This document shows positions 39,267 through 50,452 of a stretch of 64,000 nucleotides of DNA, piece by piece. A program made the translations under genes and the position numbers. Source of the DNA: Mycoplasmopsis gallopavonis (GTDB lineage Bacteria > Bacillota_I > Bacilli_A > Mycoplasmatales > Metamycoplasmataceae); the NCBI RefSeq assembly GCF_900660635.1, contig NZ_LR215032.1:345936-409935 (forward strand), written 5' to 3'. The notes below the pieces were generated by a model. The model was given only the letters and a program-made list of their open reading frames with translations, was not told the origin of the DNA and ran no database searches. How positions within the stretch are numbered: the stretch's first letter is position 1; each line of letters begins with the position of its first letter.

Positions 39267-39348
39267 AACCTTATTTAATTATTTATAAATTTCCACAAAG
39301 TGCAAGAATTTGCGAAAATGTTTGGTTTAAAGAAAAATTAATTTTCTA

Positions 39349-41136
39349 TTAAACCTCATTTGAACCAGCTGATGGTCTTGTACTTGATGAAGAAGTTTCA
39401 TCCATAACATGTTTAATTTTTGTGTATGAGTAGTATTGAAGAACAAGAGGTGTTCTAGAAAGAGGAATATTAGCAAAGAATTGATCTTGACCTTCTCCAT
39501 ATAAGAAATCATAAACATCTTCTGTAACCATACCTGCTTGAATTGCGAAATCAATACTATTGAGTAATTGAGAAACATTTACTTTTGTTGCAGAACTTCC
39601 AAAATCTTTCATTACATATGCAGAAATTCCACTTATTGCATCTTTTTGTAATGTGAAGAAAGTTTTGATAACAAGATTTCTTAATTCAACAATTTTATTA
39701 TAAACTTTGAAGTTTTCGACAGATTCATAAGCTATCGGTAAAGGTGCTGCTTTTGAATTTAAAGAAATTGGTCTTGATGAACTAGAAGTAGTTTCTAAGA
39801 TAACTTTTTCTTGATCACCTTCTTTTCATAAATTAAATGAATTATTTTTTTGTTTAACAAGATACAAGAATTTATTCTCAATATTTGTTTTTATATCTTC
39901 TGCTAATATAAATGAATTAAAAATGTTAAATGCTTCTTCGTTTGTCGGATTTTCACTAACTTGTGCTTGTCCCACTTTTTTTATCGCTTCAAAATAAGGT
40001 GCATAGAATTTTTGTGTAAAGTAATTACCTCTACTTGAAGAATTAGATTTAGCAAGTACAATGATGTTTTTAATGAAATATTTAGATACTTCAAGAGCTC
40101 ATTTATTGACAAATTTTTTAATAAATTCAGCATTTTCTTGAATTTCTTCTTTTGTATTTGTGAATAAAACTAAGTTAGTATAAGAACTAACATATCCTCT
40201 TGTATTATATTTTAATGTTGCAATGTGAGAGTTATATTCTTCTTTAAATTCATTAAATTGACTTTGAAGGTTATTTTCGCCTTTTATTGCATCAAAACGT
40301 TTGAGTAGAGTTCAAGCTGCCGTTCTTACTTTAATTAAATCAATATAAGCATCTAATTTATCTTGTTCTGTAAGATATTGGTTATATACTACTAAAACTC
40401 TTTTAAGAACCTCAGAAGCTTCAGCTGCTTTATCTGTTTCTCTAATAACAACTGATAAAAGAAGTTCAAGAGCTGGTGCTGAAATAGGGTTAGTAAATCA
40501 ACTTGTTTTAATATATTGTTCTTGAATGTATTTTACTTTTTCACGAATTGAGTTAAGGATATTAGTTTTGTTGTATCCTTGACTTTGTCTTTTGTAAGTT
40601 TGTGATAAAGCATTATAAGCTTCTTGTTTTTGAGCAGCTGTTGAGTCAGCGTTTGCTAAAACTGCTTTATATGAATTTAAAGCTGTTGATAAAGGTTGTG
40701 AGTAATTTGTAAACTCAATTTCATTAAAATTAGAAATTAAAGTTTCTACTTTTGATAAAAGAGCATTTGAATTTGTTTCATCAAAATTTGCAGGTGTAGT
40801 TTCTTCATTTGTTTCGGTAGAAGTAGCATTCCCGTTATCTGATGGGTTTGTTGTAGTTGTAGAACCACCTTGTTCACTACTTGGTTGTTCTGGTGTAGTT
40901 GTAGAATTATCATTTCCGTTATTATTTGAAGAAGAATCATTATTTGTGTCGCCAGTGTTGTTAGGATTTGGGTTTGTTTCTGGATTTGTTGGTTCAGATT
41001 TAGGATTTTCTTCTTTTGGTTTTGGATCTTTTGGTGCTTCTGATTTAGTTGTATCCTTACATGATACAACTAAAGCGAATGGAGCTATTGAAGTCGCTGA
41101 AGCTGACAAAAGTAAAAATTTTAACTTTTTAGTCAT
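39349..41136 (-). CDS. surface lipoprotein with low-complexity linker
   Basis: 595 residues. MTKKLKFLLLSASATS leads a signal ending LVVSC (Cys 26). Residues about 28-115 are a linker rich in Pro, Asn, Thr, Ser, Glu (e.g. NPETNPNPNNTGDTNNDSSS), typical of adhesin-like mycoplasma lipoproteins. The rest is helical, without a known domain; it ends in a Ser-rich stretch DETSSSSTRPSAGS. Two or three TGA Trp codons. AAGGAG precedes the ATG (41134-41136); the longer in-frame start 48 bases upstream has none. It lies between the two IS elements with GntR downstream on the same strand, but there is a gap of 94 bases, so a separate unit is likely. Confidence 0.85.
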
Positions 41137-41237
41137 TTGTGTCTCCTTAATGTTTTTTATATTTGATTGAGATAATTTTACCATATTTTACAATTCTCAA
41201 AATTGCGAGGACAACAATTAAAAAGCAAAAATTTTAA

Positions 41238-41271
41238 AAAAATGCAAATAAAGCTTAAAATTTGCATTTTT
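41238..41271. repeat. hairpin upstream of the lipoprotein gene
   Basis: AAATGCAAAT and ATTTGCATTT arms around a short AT-rich loop, with T's after. Lies between the lipoprotein start and the IS. Possibly an old terminator or operator. Confidence 0.4.
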
Positions 41272-41382
41272 AGAAAAAAGATAATTTTTTGAATAAAAAA
41301 ATAAAAAAATTTCCATACTAAAAAAGAGAAAAAGCAAAAACAAAAAGCACTTAAACTGGGACACGAAAAGTGGACAAAAAGT

Positions 41383-42612
41383 TTAATTTACTAAAACACC
41401 TCAACACTCTTGAGGTGTTTTTCAATTTAATACTGATTGAATTCTTTCGTTGTTGTATCAAAACACAAAATCATCAATCAGTGATTTTAATTCATTAAAA
41501 TTTATTTTTGTAATATCGATTAATTTTAAACATTCTGATTTTAAAATTGAAAAGAAATATTCTGCTTCTCTATTATCTAAAGAATTTCCTACTCTACCCA
41601 TTGATACAACACCATTGTTTTTCTGAATTAAATCTACATAAGTTTTTGAAGAATATTGGAAACCATGATCAGAATGAGCTATTCATTTTTTATCCATTTT
41701 GATTTTAGACATATGTTCCATTACTAGTTCTAAATCATTTCTTTTTGAAAGATTATAATTAACAACAAATTTGCTTTTGTGATCAATCGCAACAAATAAA
41801 AATACAAAATTGTTTAAGCAATCTTTTGGTGCAGAAATATAAGTAACATCAGTGGCAATTATTTGGTTTGTCTCTCCGTGATAATCACGATTAACAAGAT
41901 CTATAAATTTTACGTTTGTGTTCTTTTGTTCTCTATCTATTTTCTTTCTTCTGATTAAACAAAATAAGTTTAATCTTCTCATCGCTCTACCAATAGTCCT
42001 ATAATTTAGATCTATTTGGAATTTTGTTCTAATATAACTTTCCAATCTTTTTCTACCAAACAAACCCTTATTTTTCTTAAATGACTTAATTATTAATTCA
42101 TCATATTTAGTATTTACAGATTTTTTTCTTGTTTGCTGCTCTTTAGTTTTTAGATTGTGAATTGTTGACTTAGATTTATTAAAGCATAGGCCCAATTTTC
42201 TTGTAGAAAGTGAAGATTTCTTAATTTTAGAAATATCAACTTCAATATTATTTCTATCAAAAGAGTCTTTATAAATTTCTAAAATTTCAATCAATTGTTC
42301 CTTAGGCATTTTTTCTCATTCCTTTTTTACAATTTCAATAGGAGTAATTTTTTGCCTTTTTGGTCTACCTGACCCTTTACCTTTTTTAGATGATTTACCT
42401 GTTTGCGATTCTATATTTATCATTCCTAAATTATATCTGTTATACTTGAAGACAAAATATTTTTTAGCCTCATTGAATTTTCTATCAAAAAAACTAAAAC
42501 CTCTGATTGAATAATATTTAAGTTCAAAATCATTTTTTGATATCAAATTATTTTTGTAATCTTCATAACTACCGAATAGTTCTAATCATTCATGTGCCTT
42601 TAATTGTCTCAT
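41383..42612 (-). CDS. IS3-family transposase of element B
   Basis: 409 residues in one frame. N-terminal part MRQLKAHE-W-LELFGSY and KYYSIRGFSFFDRKF with a basic linker GRPKRQK; HTH_21-like GLFGRKRLESYIRTKFQIDL; DDE core ATDVTYISAPKD (Asp), IAHSDHGFQYSS (Asp), REAEYFFSILKSE (Glu). TGA Trp codons at several places. The ATG (42610-42612) has GGAGG upstream. Similar in plan to the element A transposase but clearly a different protein. The last codons lie in a perfect stem-loop (41393-41421). Confidence 0.94.
41393..41421. repeat. stem-loop at the 3' end of the element B transposase
   Basis: AAAACACCTCAA / TTGAGGTGTTTT, 12-bp perfect stem with a 5-base loop, inside the last codons of the transposase. 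A similar hairpin sits at the same place in element A (38498-38520). Confidence 0.85.
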
Positions 42613-42688
42613 AATACCTCCTAAATATATAAAAACACGAAATATGGTTGTGTCCATATTTCGTGTCCTAGTTTAACTTGCGTGCTTT

Positions 42689-44020
42689 TTATTTTCAAAA
42701 TTCTTGTTTTCACTCTTTTATTTCTTCCGGAGTTCCTAAAACATAATGATCATCATTAATTTTATTTCAAATTGGTTGCTTGTCTTCATTATATCCGTGC
42801 ATTGCTGGATTATAAACATACCCAATTAAAGAACCTTTGGTTCCATGAATAGATGGCACTGCATCAAGCAAGCTCTTTGTATAAGGGTGTAAAGAACGCT
42901 TCATAATTTCTTCTGTTTTTCCAACTTCTAAAAGTCTTCCCTTATTCATAACAGCAATTCTATCTGAAATATATTCAACCATCCGAAGGTCGTGAGCAAT
43001 AAAAAGAATTGTTAAGTTATATTTTTCTTTTAGTTCGTTAAAGATGTTAACAACTTGGGCTTGAATTGAAACGTCAAGAGCGGAAATTGGTTCGTCAGCA
43101 ACAAGAAGTTGTGGACGAAGCACAACTGAACGAGAAATTCCGATTCTTTGTTGTTGTCCTCCACTAAATTCTAGTGGATAACGCTTTAGAACACTTTCAT
43201 CAAGACCAACACTTTTAAGCATATCTACAACTAAAATTCTTTTACATTCTTTTTCAGATAATTTATTTAACTTGTCACGTTCTTGTTTTTGCTTAGAAAG
43301 ATATTCTAACGCAGCTTGATTTTGAATTGATGCAAGTTCATCTAAAAATCTTTCGTAAAGTGCTTGATATGCAACATTTTCATTTTGAGCAATATCAGCA
43401 GAAAGTTTTTTTGCAAACTCACCATAAAACTGCGGATACTGAGCTTCTGGTAAAAGTTTCTTTAATTCTTTTTCAACTTCTTGATCAAAGTTATAAAGAT
43501 AAATTTCCTTAGCATTTTTTGTGTTATCAAGTCCTTCGGATACAACTTTTTCAACATTAATGTGAGGGTTTAATGAGTTAGCTGGATCTTGGAAAATCAT
43601 TTGCACTTTATTAACCATAAAGTTTTCAATTGCTTTATATTCTTTTAAAGCTTTACCAAATTTAAATCCTCGTTTAAGTTTTTTAGGTAAAGTTTTATCT
43701 AATAACTGGATTTCACCAAAACTATAAGGAACAAGACCAACTAAAGTTTTACCAATGGTACTTTTTCCACTTCCTGATTCACCTACAAGACCTAAAACTT
43801 CACCTTGATAGATATTTAAACAAAAGTCAGAAACAGCTTTAAAAGCTTTTGAACCAGAACCATAAGTAATATCCACATTTCTTAATTTAACTAAAATGTT
43901 TTCACCATGTTTTGGCAATAACATTTCTTCTGTTCCTGGTGTTAAATATCTGTAATATTGTTTTTCACCAAAAATAGTACGTTTAGTTTCAACATAAATT
44001 GATTGTTCTTTTTGATTCAT
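42689..44020 (-). CDS. oppF: oligopeptide ABC transporter ATPase OppF
   Basis: 443 residues. Walker A GLVGESGSGKST, Q-loop MIFQDPANSLNPH, signature FSGGQQQRIGISR, Walker B LLVADEP, switch IAHDLRMVEY, and the Opp C-terminal LHPYTKSLLDAVPSI. A helical insertion of about 100 residues lies between the Q-loop and signature (from NTKNAKEIYLY to about KRILVVDML), which makes it longer than typical OppF (about 330). Three TGA Trp codons near the end. Last gene of the oppABCDF operon. Provides energy for peptide import with OppD. Confidence 0.95.
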
Positions 44021-44023
44021 AAA

Positions 44024-45304
44024 TTAAGCTTTATAAATAACTTTACTTGTTCCGTTATCTGCATGAGTTGCGACAACTTCATGTAAATTATTTTTTAAAG
44101 CGTAGTCCTTTCATAATGAAGCAATAACTTTTGGTGGTTCATAACTTGGTGCGTTAACATCAAGTAAAGCACTTTTTACTCTATGTGTTTCTGAAACATA
44201 GTAAAAGCTTGGTTCTTGTTCAAAATCAATCCCAAGAGCGTAATCATTTCTTGGAGCAAAAGCATCTCCGACAATATTATTTAAGCTAGCTGGCACGCTT
44301 CCACGAATTGTTTTCAATCTTGTACCTAAGTTTAAATCAGGCATACTTAAAATTAAACCTCAAGTGTAAGGATGTTGTGGAAATTCTAGAATCTCACGAG
44401 CTGTTCCTTCTTCAATGATTTGACCAGCGTACATAATTGAAATGTAATCACTAATTGAAGCTACCACTCCAAGGTCGTGAGTAATGAAAACAATAGATAA
44501 ATGAAGTTTTTCTTGTAGATCTTTAATAACATCTAAAACAAGAGCTTGAACAGTTGGATCAAGTGCTGTTGTTGGTTCATCCATAACTAGCACTTTTGGT
44601 TCAAGAGCAACAATTGCAGCAATAACCACACGTTGGATCATTCCACCTGACATTTCATGTGGATAAAGTTTCATAACTGCTTCAGGATCATTAATTTTAG
44701 TAAGTTTTAAAAACTCAATTGCCCGAGCATAAGCTTCTTTTCTGTTTTTAACAACTTTGTTAATTAACATCCCTTCCATAATTTGCTCACCAACTTTCAT
44801 TGTTGGATTTAAAGTAGACATTGGGTTTTGGAAAACAGCAGAAACTACTTTACCACGATATCTTGAACGCTCTCAATCTTTTAAGCTAAACTCTTCAACA
44901 TTATTGTTGTAAAGTTTAATTTCACCGCTATCAATAACAGCATTATCTCCTGTTAAACCATAAAGTAAAGAAGTGATAACACTTTTTCCACTTCCTGATT
45001 CACCGATAATAGCATGCACTTTCCCTTCATAAATTTGAATGCTTGGTCCTCTAAGAACTTTGTTTTTCTCACCTGGACGAGCTGGGTTAGTAAATGATAA
45101 ATGAATATCTTTGATCTCAGCAGCTATTTTTAATTTAGTTCCATCATTAAATGTTTTGTATTGGACATTCTTGTAAAAATCTTCTCAATCAAAAACGGCT
45201 TCACGTCTTTTCTTAAAATTAAAGAAGTTAAGTGTTGATTGTTTAAAGTTTTTAACAATCAAAAATGACTTATTTTTGATTTTATTTAATGTTTTATCTA
45301 ACAT
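44024..45304 (-). CDS. oppD: oligopeptide ABC transporter ATPase OppD
   Basis: 426 residues. N-terminal extension of about 65 residues rich in Lys and Phe, then Walker A AIIGESGSGKSV, Q-loop AVFQNPMSTLNPTM, signature MSGGMIQRVVIA, Walker B VLVMDEP, switch ITHDLGVVAS, and C-terminal HPYTWGLILSMPDL of the oligopeptide family. The Cys/Fe-S site known in some OppD is not seen. TGA Trp codons (e.g. VFD-W-EDF). 14 bases from oppC; oppF follows after three. Intact. Confidence 0.95.
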
Positions 45305-45318
45305 TGCTTAACCTCCTT

Positions 45319-46353
45319 TTATCTTTGTCTTCTAAGTGCATCTTGTACACTTGCACCAATTAATTGCACACTAGCTGTAATTGCAATTAAGAATGATGAT
45401 GGAATAAAGACGTATCTTAAATATGTTGGGAAGATCTTTTGACCTTGTGAAATTAAGTTTCCAAGAGTTGGAACATCATCAATTGCAAGTCCAATGAATG
45501 CAAGTGATGTTTCTGAAAGAATAACACCTGGAATTGTGAAAACTAATTGAGTAATTAAAATTGGAAGAATAACTGGAATATAGTTTTTCAAAATTTTGTA
45601 AGTTGGTGTCCCTAAAACTCTCGAAGCAGCAACTCATTCAAGGTGTTTTGCACGCTTAACTTGTGCTCTAATTTGGTTAGCCATTCCAACTCAACCTGTA
45701 AGTGAAAGTGAAAAGACAACAACTCAGAAACTTGGGCTTAAAATAATGGTAAGTAAGATTAAGATAATAATACTTGGCACAACTGAAATGATTTTAATTA
45801 AGAAAGTCATAATTTTATCAAAAAGCTCAAATTGTCCCATCATAATTCCAATTGTTAAACCAATAATAACTTCGATAAAAGTAATTACAAGTGAAAGTGC
45901 AAGTGAATATCTTAAACCTCATCAAAGTCTTGCTCAAAAGTCACGACCAACATCATCTGTTCCTAAGATATGGTAAATACCTTTAGAATCTGTTTGTCCA
46001 ACTTGCAAGTTTTTATCCATAACATTTGAAATGTTTGGAGAAAGTGTAGTAAATGGAATGATTAAGGCAGCAATAATAATTGCAACTAAAATTAAGAAAC
46101 CAAAAACACCACCAAAGTTATTTGAAAAACGATAAATAAATTCTTTAAAAAGGTTTGATTCTTTACCAAGATGCATTCCTTCATTATATTTAAAGGTATT
46201 TCCAATAATTTTTCATGCTTGATGATTAAATGGTTGTGTAATTGCATTTGGTGCAGTAGGATCGTGTTTTTGATCACTATAAAAGTCTTGCTGACGAATT
46301 TTTTCAGCTTTATTTTTTAAAGCTTGATTGAATTTGTTAAGAAGGTTTTTCAT
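45319..46353 (-). CDS. oppC: oligopeptide ABC transporter permease OppC
   Basis: 344 residues. Long cytoplasmic N-terminus (about 100 residues), then helix FGFLILVAIIIAALIIPFTT, HILGTDDVGRDFWARL (hallmark of OppC/DppC), the permease loop EWVAASRVLGTPTYKILKNY, and a C-terminal helix pair. TGA Trp codons. The ATG (46351-46353) overlaps the oppB stop as TAATG. One channel half with OppB. Confidence 0.95.
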
Positions 46354-47411
46354 TATTTTCCTCTCCTTCTAACTCTTGGATCAATTGCTTCATAAAGAAT
46401 ATCACGAGTTGCGTATGAAAGAATTGTAAGCATAGCAAAGATGATAATTAAGAAAAGAATTACATTATAGTCTTTGGTTTGAATTGCTTGTAATAAAGTT
46501 GCCCCTGAACCTGGAATAAAGAAGATTTGTTCAATAAAAATACTTCCGATAAATGATCCAAAAATAACCGCTGGGAAAAAGGTTGCAATTGGGAAAAGAG
46601 CAGGTTTTAAGGCGTGTTTTCAAACAAAACGACTTTTTGTTAATCCTTTTAAATAAGCAAATTTAGCATGAACTGAATTAAGTTCACGATTTAATTCAGT
46701 TCTAATATATTTAATATACACAATAATGCTTCCTAACGATAAAGCAATTCCCGGTAAAATGTAAGTACTAAAATCATTTGCATCAAATAAGTAAGGTAAA
46801 CCAATGATCCGACCAATGAAAATTAAGACCAAAGCAAAAATAATTGATGGAATTGAAGAAAAGATACTTACAAGAACTGTTGAAACATTATCAACAATTC
46901 CACCAGGATTTTTACCCACTCAAATTCCAAGCGAAATTCCAATAGTAACTGTTAAAAACACACTAAAAATTCCAACAAGAAATGATTTGTAAAATCTAGT
47001 TCAAATAAAAGTGTTAATTTCTTGACCAGGGAAAAGAGAAAGGGAAATTCCAAAATCACCTGAAAGTAAGTTTTTAAAGTAGTGAAGATATCTTTCAATT
47101 AAAGGTAAATTCAATCCATATTTTGCTTCAATTGCAGCGCGAATATTGGCATCTTTAGCACTTGAAACTAATGAGTTAGAACCAGGGACAGCATTAATTA
47201 AGAAGAAAGTAATTGTAATAACAATAAAACCAATAATTAAAAACTCAAAAATAATTTTAAAAACTTTTCAAAAAGCTTTTAAAAGTGGTGAGTCAATAGC
47301 TGTTAATTTTTGAAATAAATTTAAGTTTTTATTTCTTGAACTAGTGAAAATAACTTTATTATCACTAAGGACAGCATTTGATTTTAATTGTGGATTTGTT
47401 TGAGTGTCCAT
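46353..47411 (-). CDS. oppB: oligopeptide ABC transporter permease OppB
   Basis: 352 residues. Helix FEFLIIGFIVITITFFLINA followed by AVPGSNSL; the ALSLGSIIVYIKYIRTELNRE and the loop VHAKFAYLKGLTKSRFVWKH in place of the usual YIRTARAKGL, and IEQIFFIPGSGATLLQAI near the end, as in OppB. The start ATG overlaps the oppA stop as TAATG with GGAGGACAT upstream, so it is coupled to oppA. TGA Trp at RT-like places (FI-W-TR, GI-W-VGK). Confidence 0.95.
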
Positions 47412-50400
47412 TAATGTCCTCCTGATGGTGTTCTTGGTAATCCTGGTCTTGGCGGTTTAGTTACGTCATAAGCGTATTGTAAATCAAATGTATAAACTGA
47501 TGAAATTCCAGCTAATTTTGAAACTTCTCAGTTGGTATCAACTTCCATAAGTGGCACAACAAACGAAGCATCTCTAACAACTTTTTCAAATGAAGCAATT
47601 AATCCATAAACATAATCTTGTGTTCATCCCTTTGCAAGTTCTTGATCGGTAAAGTTTCCAGAGAAGAAAGCGTTTAAACGATCTGAATAATTTTGTGATT
47701 TTTCATCATTTCTTTGGAATGATAATTCAATTAATTTTGTTCAAAGATCAAGAGTTTTATTTGTATTTGTTGTAATAGGTTCTTCATGTAATCTTGTTCG
47801 AGTTTTGATTGTGATTTTCGCAATTTCAGCTGGTGTGTATTTAGCCACAATTCAATAAACTGCTGCATGACGTAATTTTGTAAGTTGAATATTTGTATTA
47901 TTAACTAATAAATATTGAATTAAGTCTTTAATTAAAGCTTTTGTATAAAGTTTTTTATCAGCAAAATCTGTTTGATTTTGGATATCTTGATCAAATTCTT
48001 CTGAATATTTATCAGCAAATTTACTAATATCTGTCTTGCTTTGTGAAGCTTTAATTTTGTCAAATTCTGCACGAATTGTTTGATCTGAATTAATTATAGT
48101 TTGTACTTTATTAATAGCCGGTTCTAACATTTTGTCTAATTTTCCTGCAAAAAGTTCATCAGCTACAAGTTGTGCAAAGTAGTCAGCATAAATATAATCA
48201 CCAGTTGGATTATCTTTAAATCCAAAGTCATTTCCTTCTAAAGAGTTAATTCCATCTCTTTTGAAGAAAGCAGCAATATAATCTTGGGCTGAGTTTCCAC
48301 CAATTTTGTCATAGTTTTGGTACACAAAGTCAAATTGACCTTGTTCATAGAAACTACTAAACACATTTTCTGGAAGTGATTTTAACTCGACACGAATGAA
48401 TCCTTGACTCATTTCTTCGATTTTTTCTTTTAAGAATTGACCAGCTTTCTTTTGCTCATCACTTGAATTATTTAGATATCTTAAAGTAATTTGACTTAAA
48501 TTTGGATGTGCTTTTTTGAACTCTTGAACATAAAATCTTGCAGTTTCTCAATCAAAAGCATAGTCTGTTCTAATTGTGTTTTCAAAATTAAATGATTTTG
48601 AAAGGTGCACTATGTAATCATAGTTTAATAAATTGTAGGTTTTATTGTTTTTAGTATCAATTTTCTTTTCGTTAAAGAACATTTCTAAATTACGACCATC
48701 AAATGTTTTATATTGGCCATAAGCAGTTCAGTTATTAACAGGGAAAGAGAATTCTCATCCTACATATCTAAGCATTTCTTCTCTGTTTAATGTGTAATAA
48801 ATTGCATTTCTAATGTTTTGATCTTGAATGTAACTATTACCATTTGTTTCTGGATCAAGGTTAAATCCTAATGCGATTGTTCCGTATCCATAGTTTTTCT
48901 TTAAATATTTCTTAGTTTCTGGATTTGTTCAGAATTTATTAATTGTGTTTCCTGGAATAATTGTTTGTGAAATTAAGCCATCTTCAAATCAAATTGCATT
49001 AATATTTCTTTCAACAGAAAAGGCAATTTTAATTTTTCTTGGAATAACATTATCAACATCAAAATAATCTTTATTCTTTTCTAAGATAATGCTTCCTTGT
49101 GGCCCTAAAATAACTTGTTTTGGATCGAAAACAAATGGTCCACTTGTTAAAAAGTTTGCAGCATCTGTTCCGTAGTTATTGATTCCACCGCCAATTGTTT
49201 CAACATATTTTCTATTAATTGGATAAAGTTGCATCAAAATGTGACTTAATAAGAAGTTTAAATCTGGTGTTTTATTTTCATCAAAAATTGCAGTAAAACT
49301 ATTTCCATCATAAGCAAGTGATTTAATTTGACCTTCAAACTTGTGGTCAGTTGCACTAAATACGAATGATTGATAAGGGTTAGCGAATACATTTTTAACT
49401 AATTTAACAACCACAACTTCTTCATTATCAGGATTTTTAATTTTAAAATCTTGAACATCTTTCACAAGGTTAAAATCAGGGTTTAAATCTAAGTTAGCAA
49501 GAATATCTTCATTAGAATAATCTAAGAAATATTGTCCGGTGTAAAATCCGAATTTTAAAGCAGCATTTTTAATTGCTTCAACTTCTTTTTCGTCACCAGG
49601 AACTTGACTTTGTCATACTTTTTGGTTTGGATCTTGGACAAAATTATATTTAGCAAAAGGTCCTTTAATATAATTTCTTCTTCCTCATGGATTTTTATAG
49701 AATTGACCATGTTTTTTGTTGTATTCAACTTGGGCGTTGGTAAATTCTTCAGCTCCACGAATTGACATTTTCTTAATTTGGTCAAATTTTTCAGAACCAT
49801 TATTGTAATCAAGAATGTATTCTAAATAATCACGAAGATCTTGTGCAGTCACAATGTCACCATTACTTCAAACATTTTTACCTTTATTCACAAGTCCTGT
49901 AACTGCAATATAGTTATTTGAGTTTTTAGGGTTTGGAAAGGCGTAAATACTTGAACCACGACGAACATCGTTACCTTCACTTGCTTTTCCAAGTCCTCCA
50001 AAAATTCCAAAATCATGAAGTCCATAAGAAGAACCTAAAACATTTCCAAAACCTGACTGTGAAGCAAGTAATGATTGATCGTTTCCTAATTCAGGAGTTT
50101 TCTTAGTTGAATTAAAGTAAAAATCAAAATTTGATGATCCTTTACCTGAATTAGTATCCATGATTACCATGTTAAATTTTGAAGTATTTAAAATTGATTT
50201 TAATTCATCTGTTGGTCCATTTTTAAGAAATGAATCAACTAATGAAGGTAAAAGTTTATTAACAGATTGCTTTAAAACATAGTTTAAATTGTTAAGAGGT
50301 TCTGTTGCTAAACCTAAATCATAAGTTGTATCAACAACTGGATCTTTGACTTGATTGTTTTTGTTTTCACAAGCAAGGGTCACAGATAATAAAGTTGTTG

Positions 50401-50452
50401 CTGAAACAGCTGAAAATAAGAGATTTAAAGCTCTTTTACTTTTGCTAATCAT
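47411..50452 (-). CDS. oppA: oligopeptide-binding lipoprotein OppA
   Basis: 1013 residues, in the size range of mycoplasma OppA (about 900-1050) and almost twice that of other bacteria. Signal peptide with lipobox SVTLAC (Cys about 28). SBP_bac_5-like pieces: AQDLRDYLEYIL, FLTSGPFVFDP, LEKNKDYFDVDNV, IRNAIYYTLNREEMLRYVG. No Walker A is obvious, though some mycoplasma OppA proteins have ATPase activity. The start overlaps the stop of the PDxFFG gene by eight bases with AAAGGGG in front, so it is coupled to that gene. About ten TGA Trp. Confidence 0.92.

Larger units (their letters stand above)
41352..42675 (-). mobile_element. IS3-type insertion sequence B (intact)
   Basis: Ends TAAACTGGGACACGAAAAG at 41352 and the inverse of TAAACTAGGACACGAAATA at 42675, imperfect inverted repeats of about 25 bases. 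The first 12 bases of the right end equal those of element A. Target duplication ACT on both sides (41349-41351, 42676-42678). One complete transposase gene. Different from element A over most of its length. Confidence 0.92.
41342..42689 (-). terminator. terminator of the opp operon split by an IS insertion
   Basis: Left of the IS is AAAAAGCAC(T) (41342-41351), right is (ACT)TGCGTGCTTTTT ending near 42690. Removing the IS and one ACT copy gives AAAAAGCAC-TTGC-GTGCTTTTT, a perfect 9-bp stem with four-base loop next to the oppF stop at 42689-42691. So the IS sits in the terminator loop. Confidence 0.8.

Noticed and set aside
40946..41170. Plus-strand Gly/Phe-rich reading frame.
   Set aside because: It is antisense to the low-complexity linker of the lipoprotein (Pro/Asn/Thr codons read backwards).
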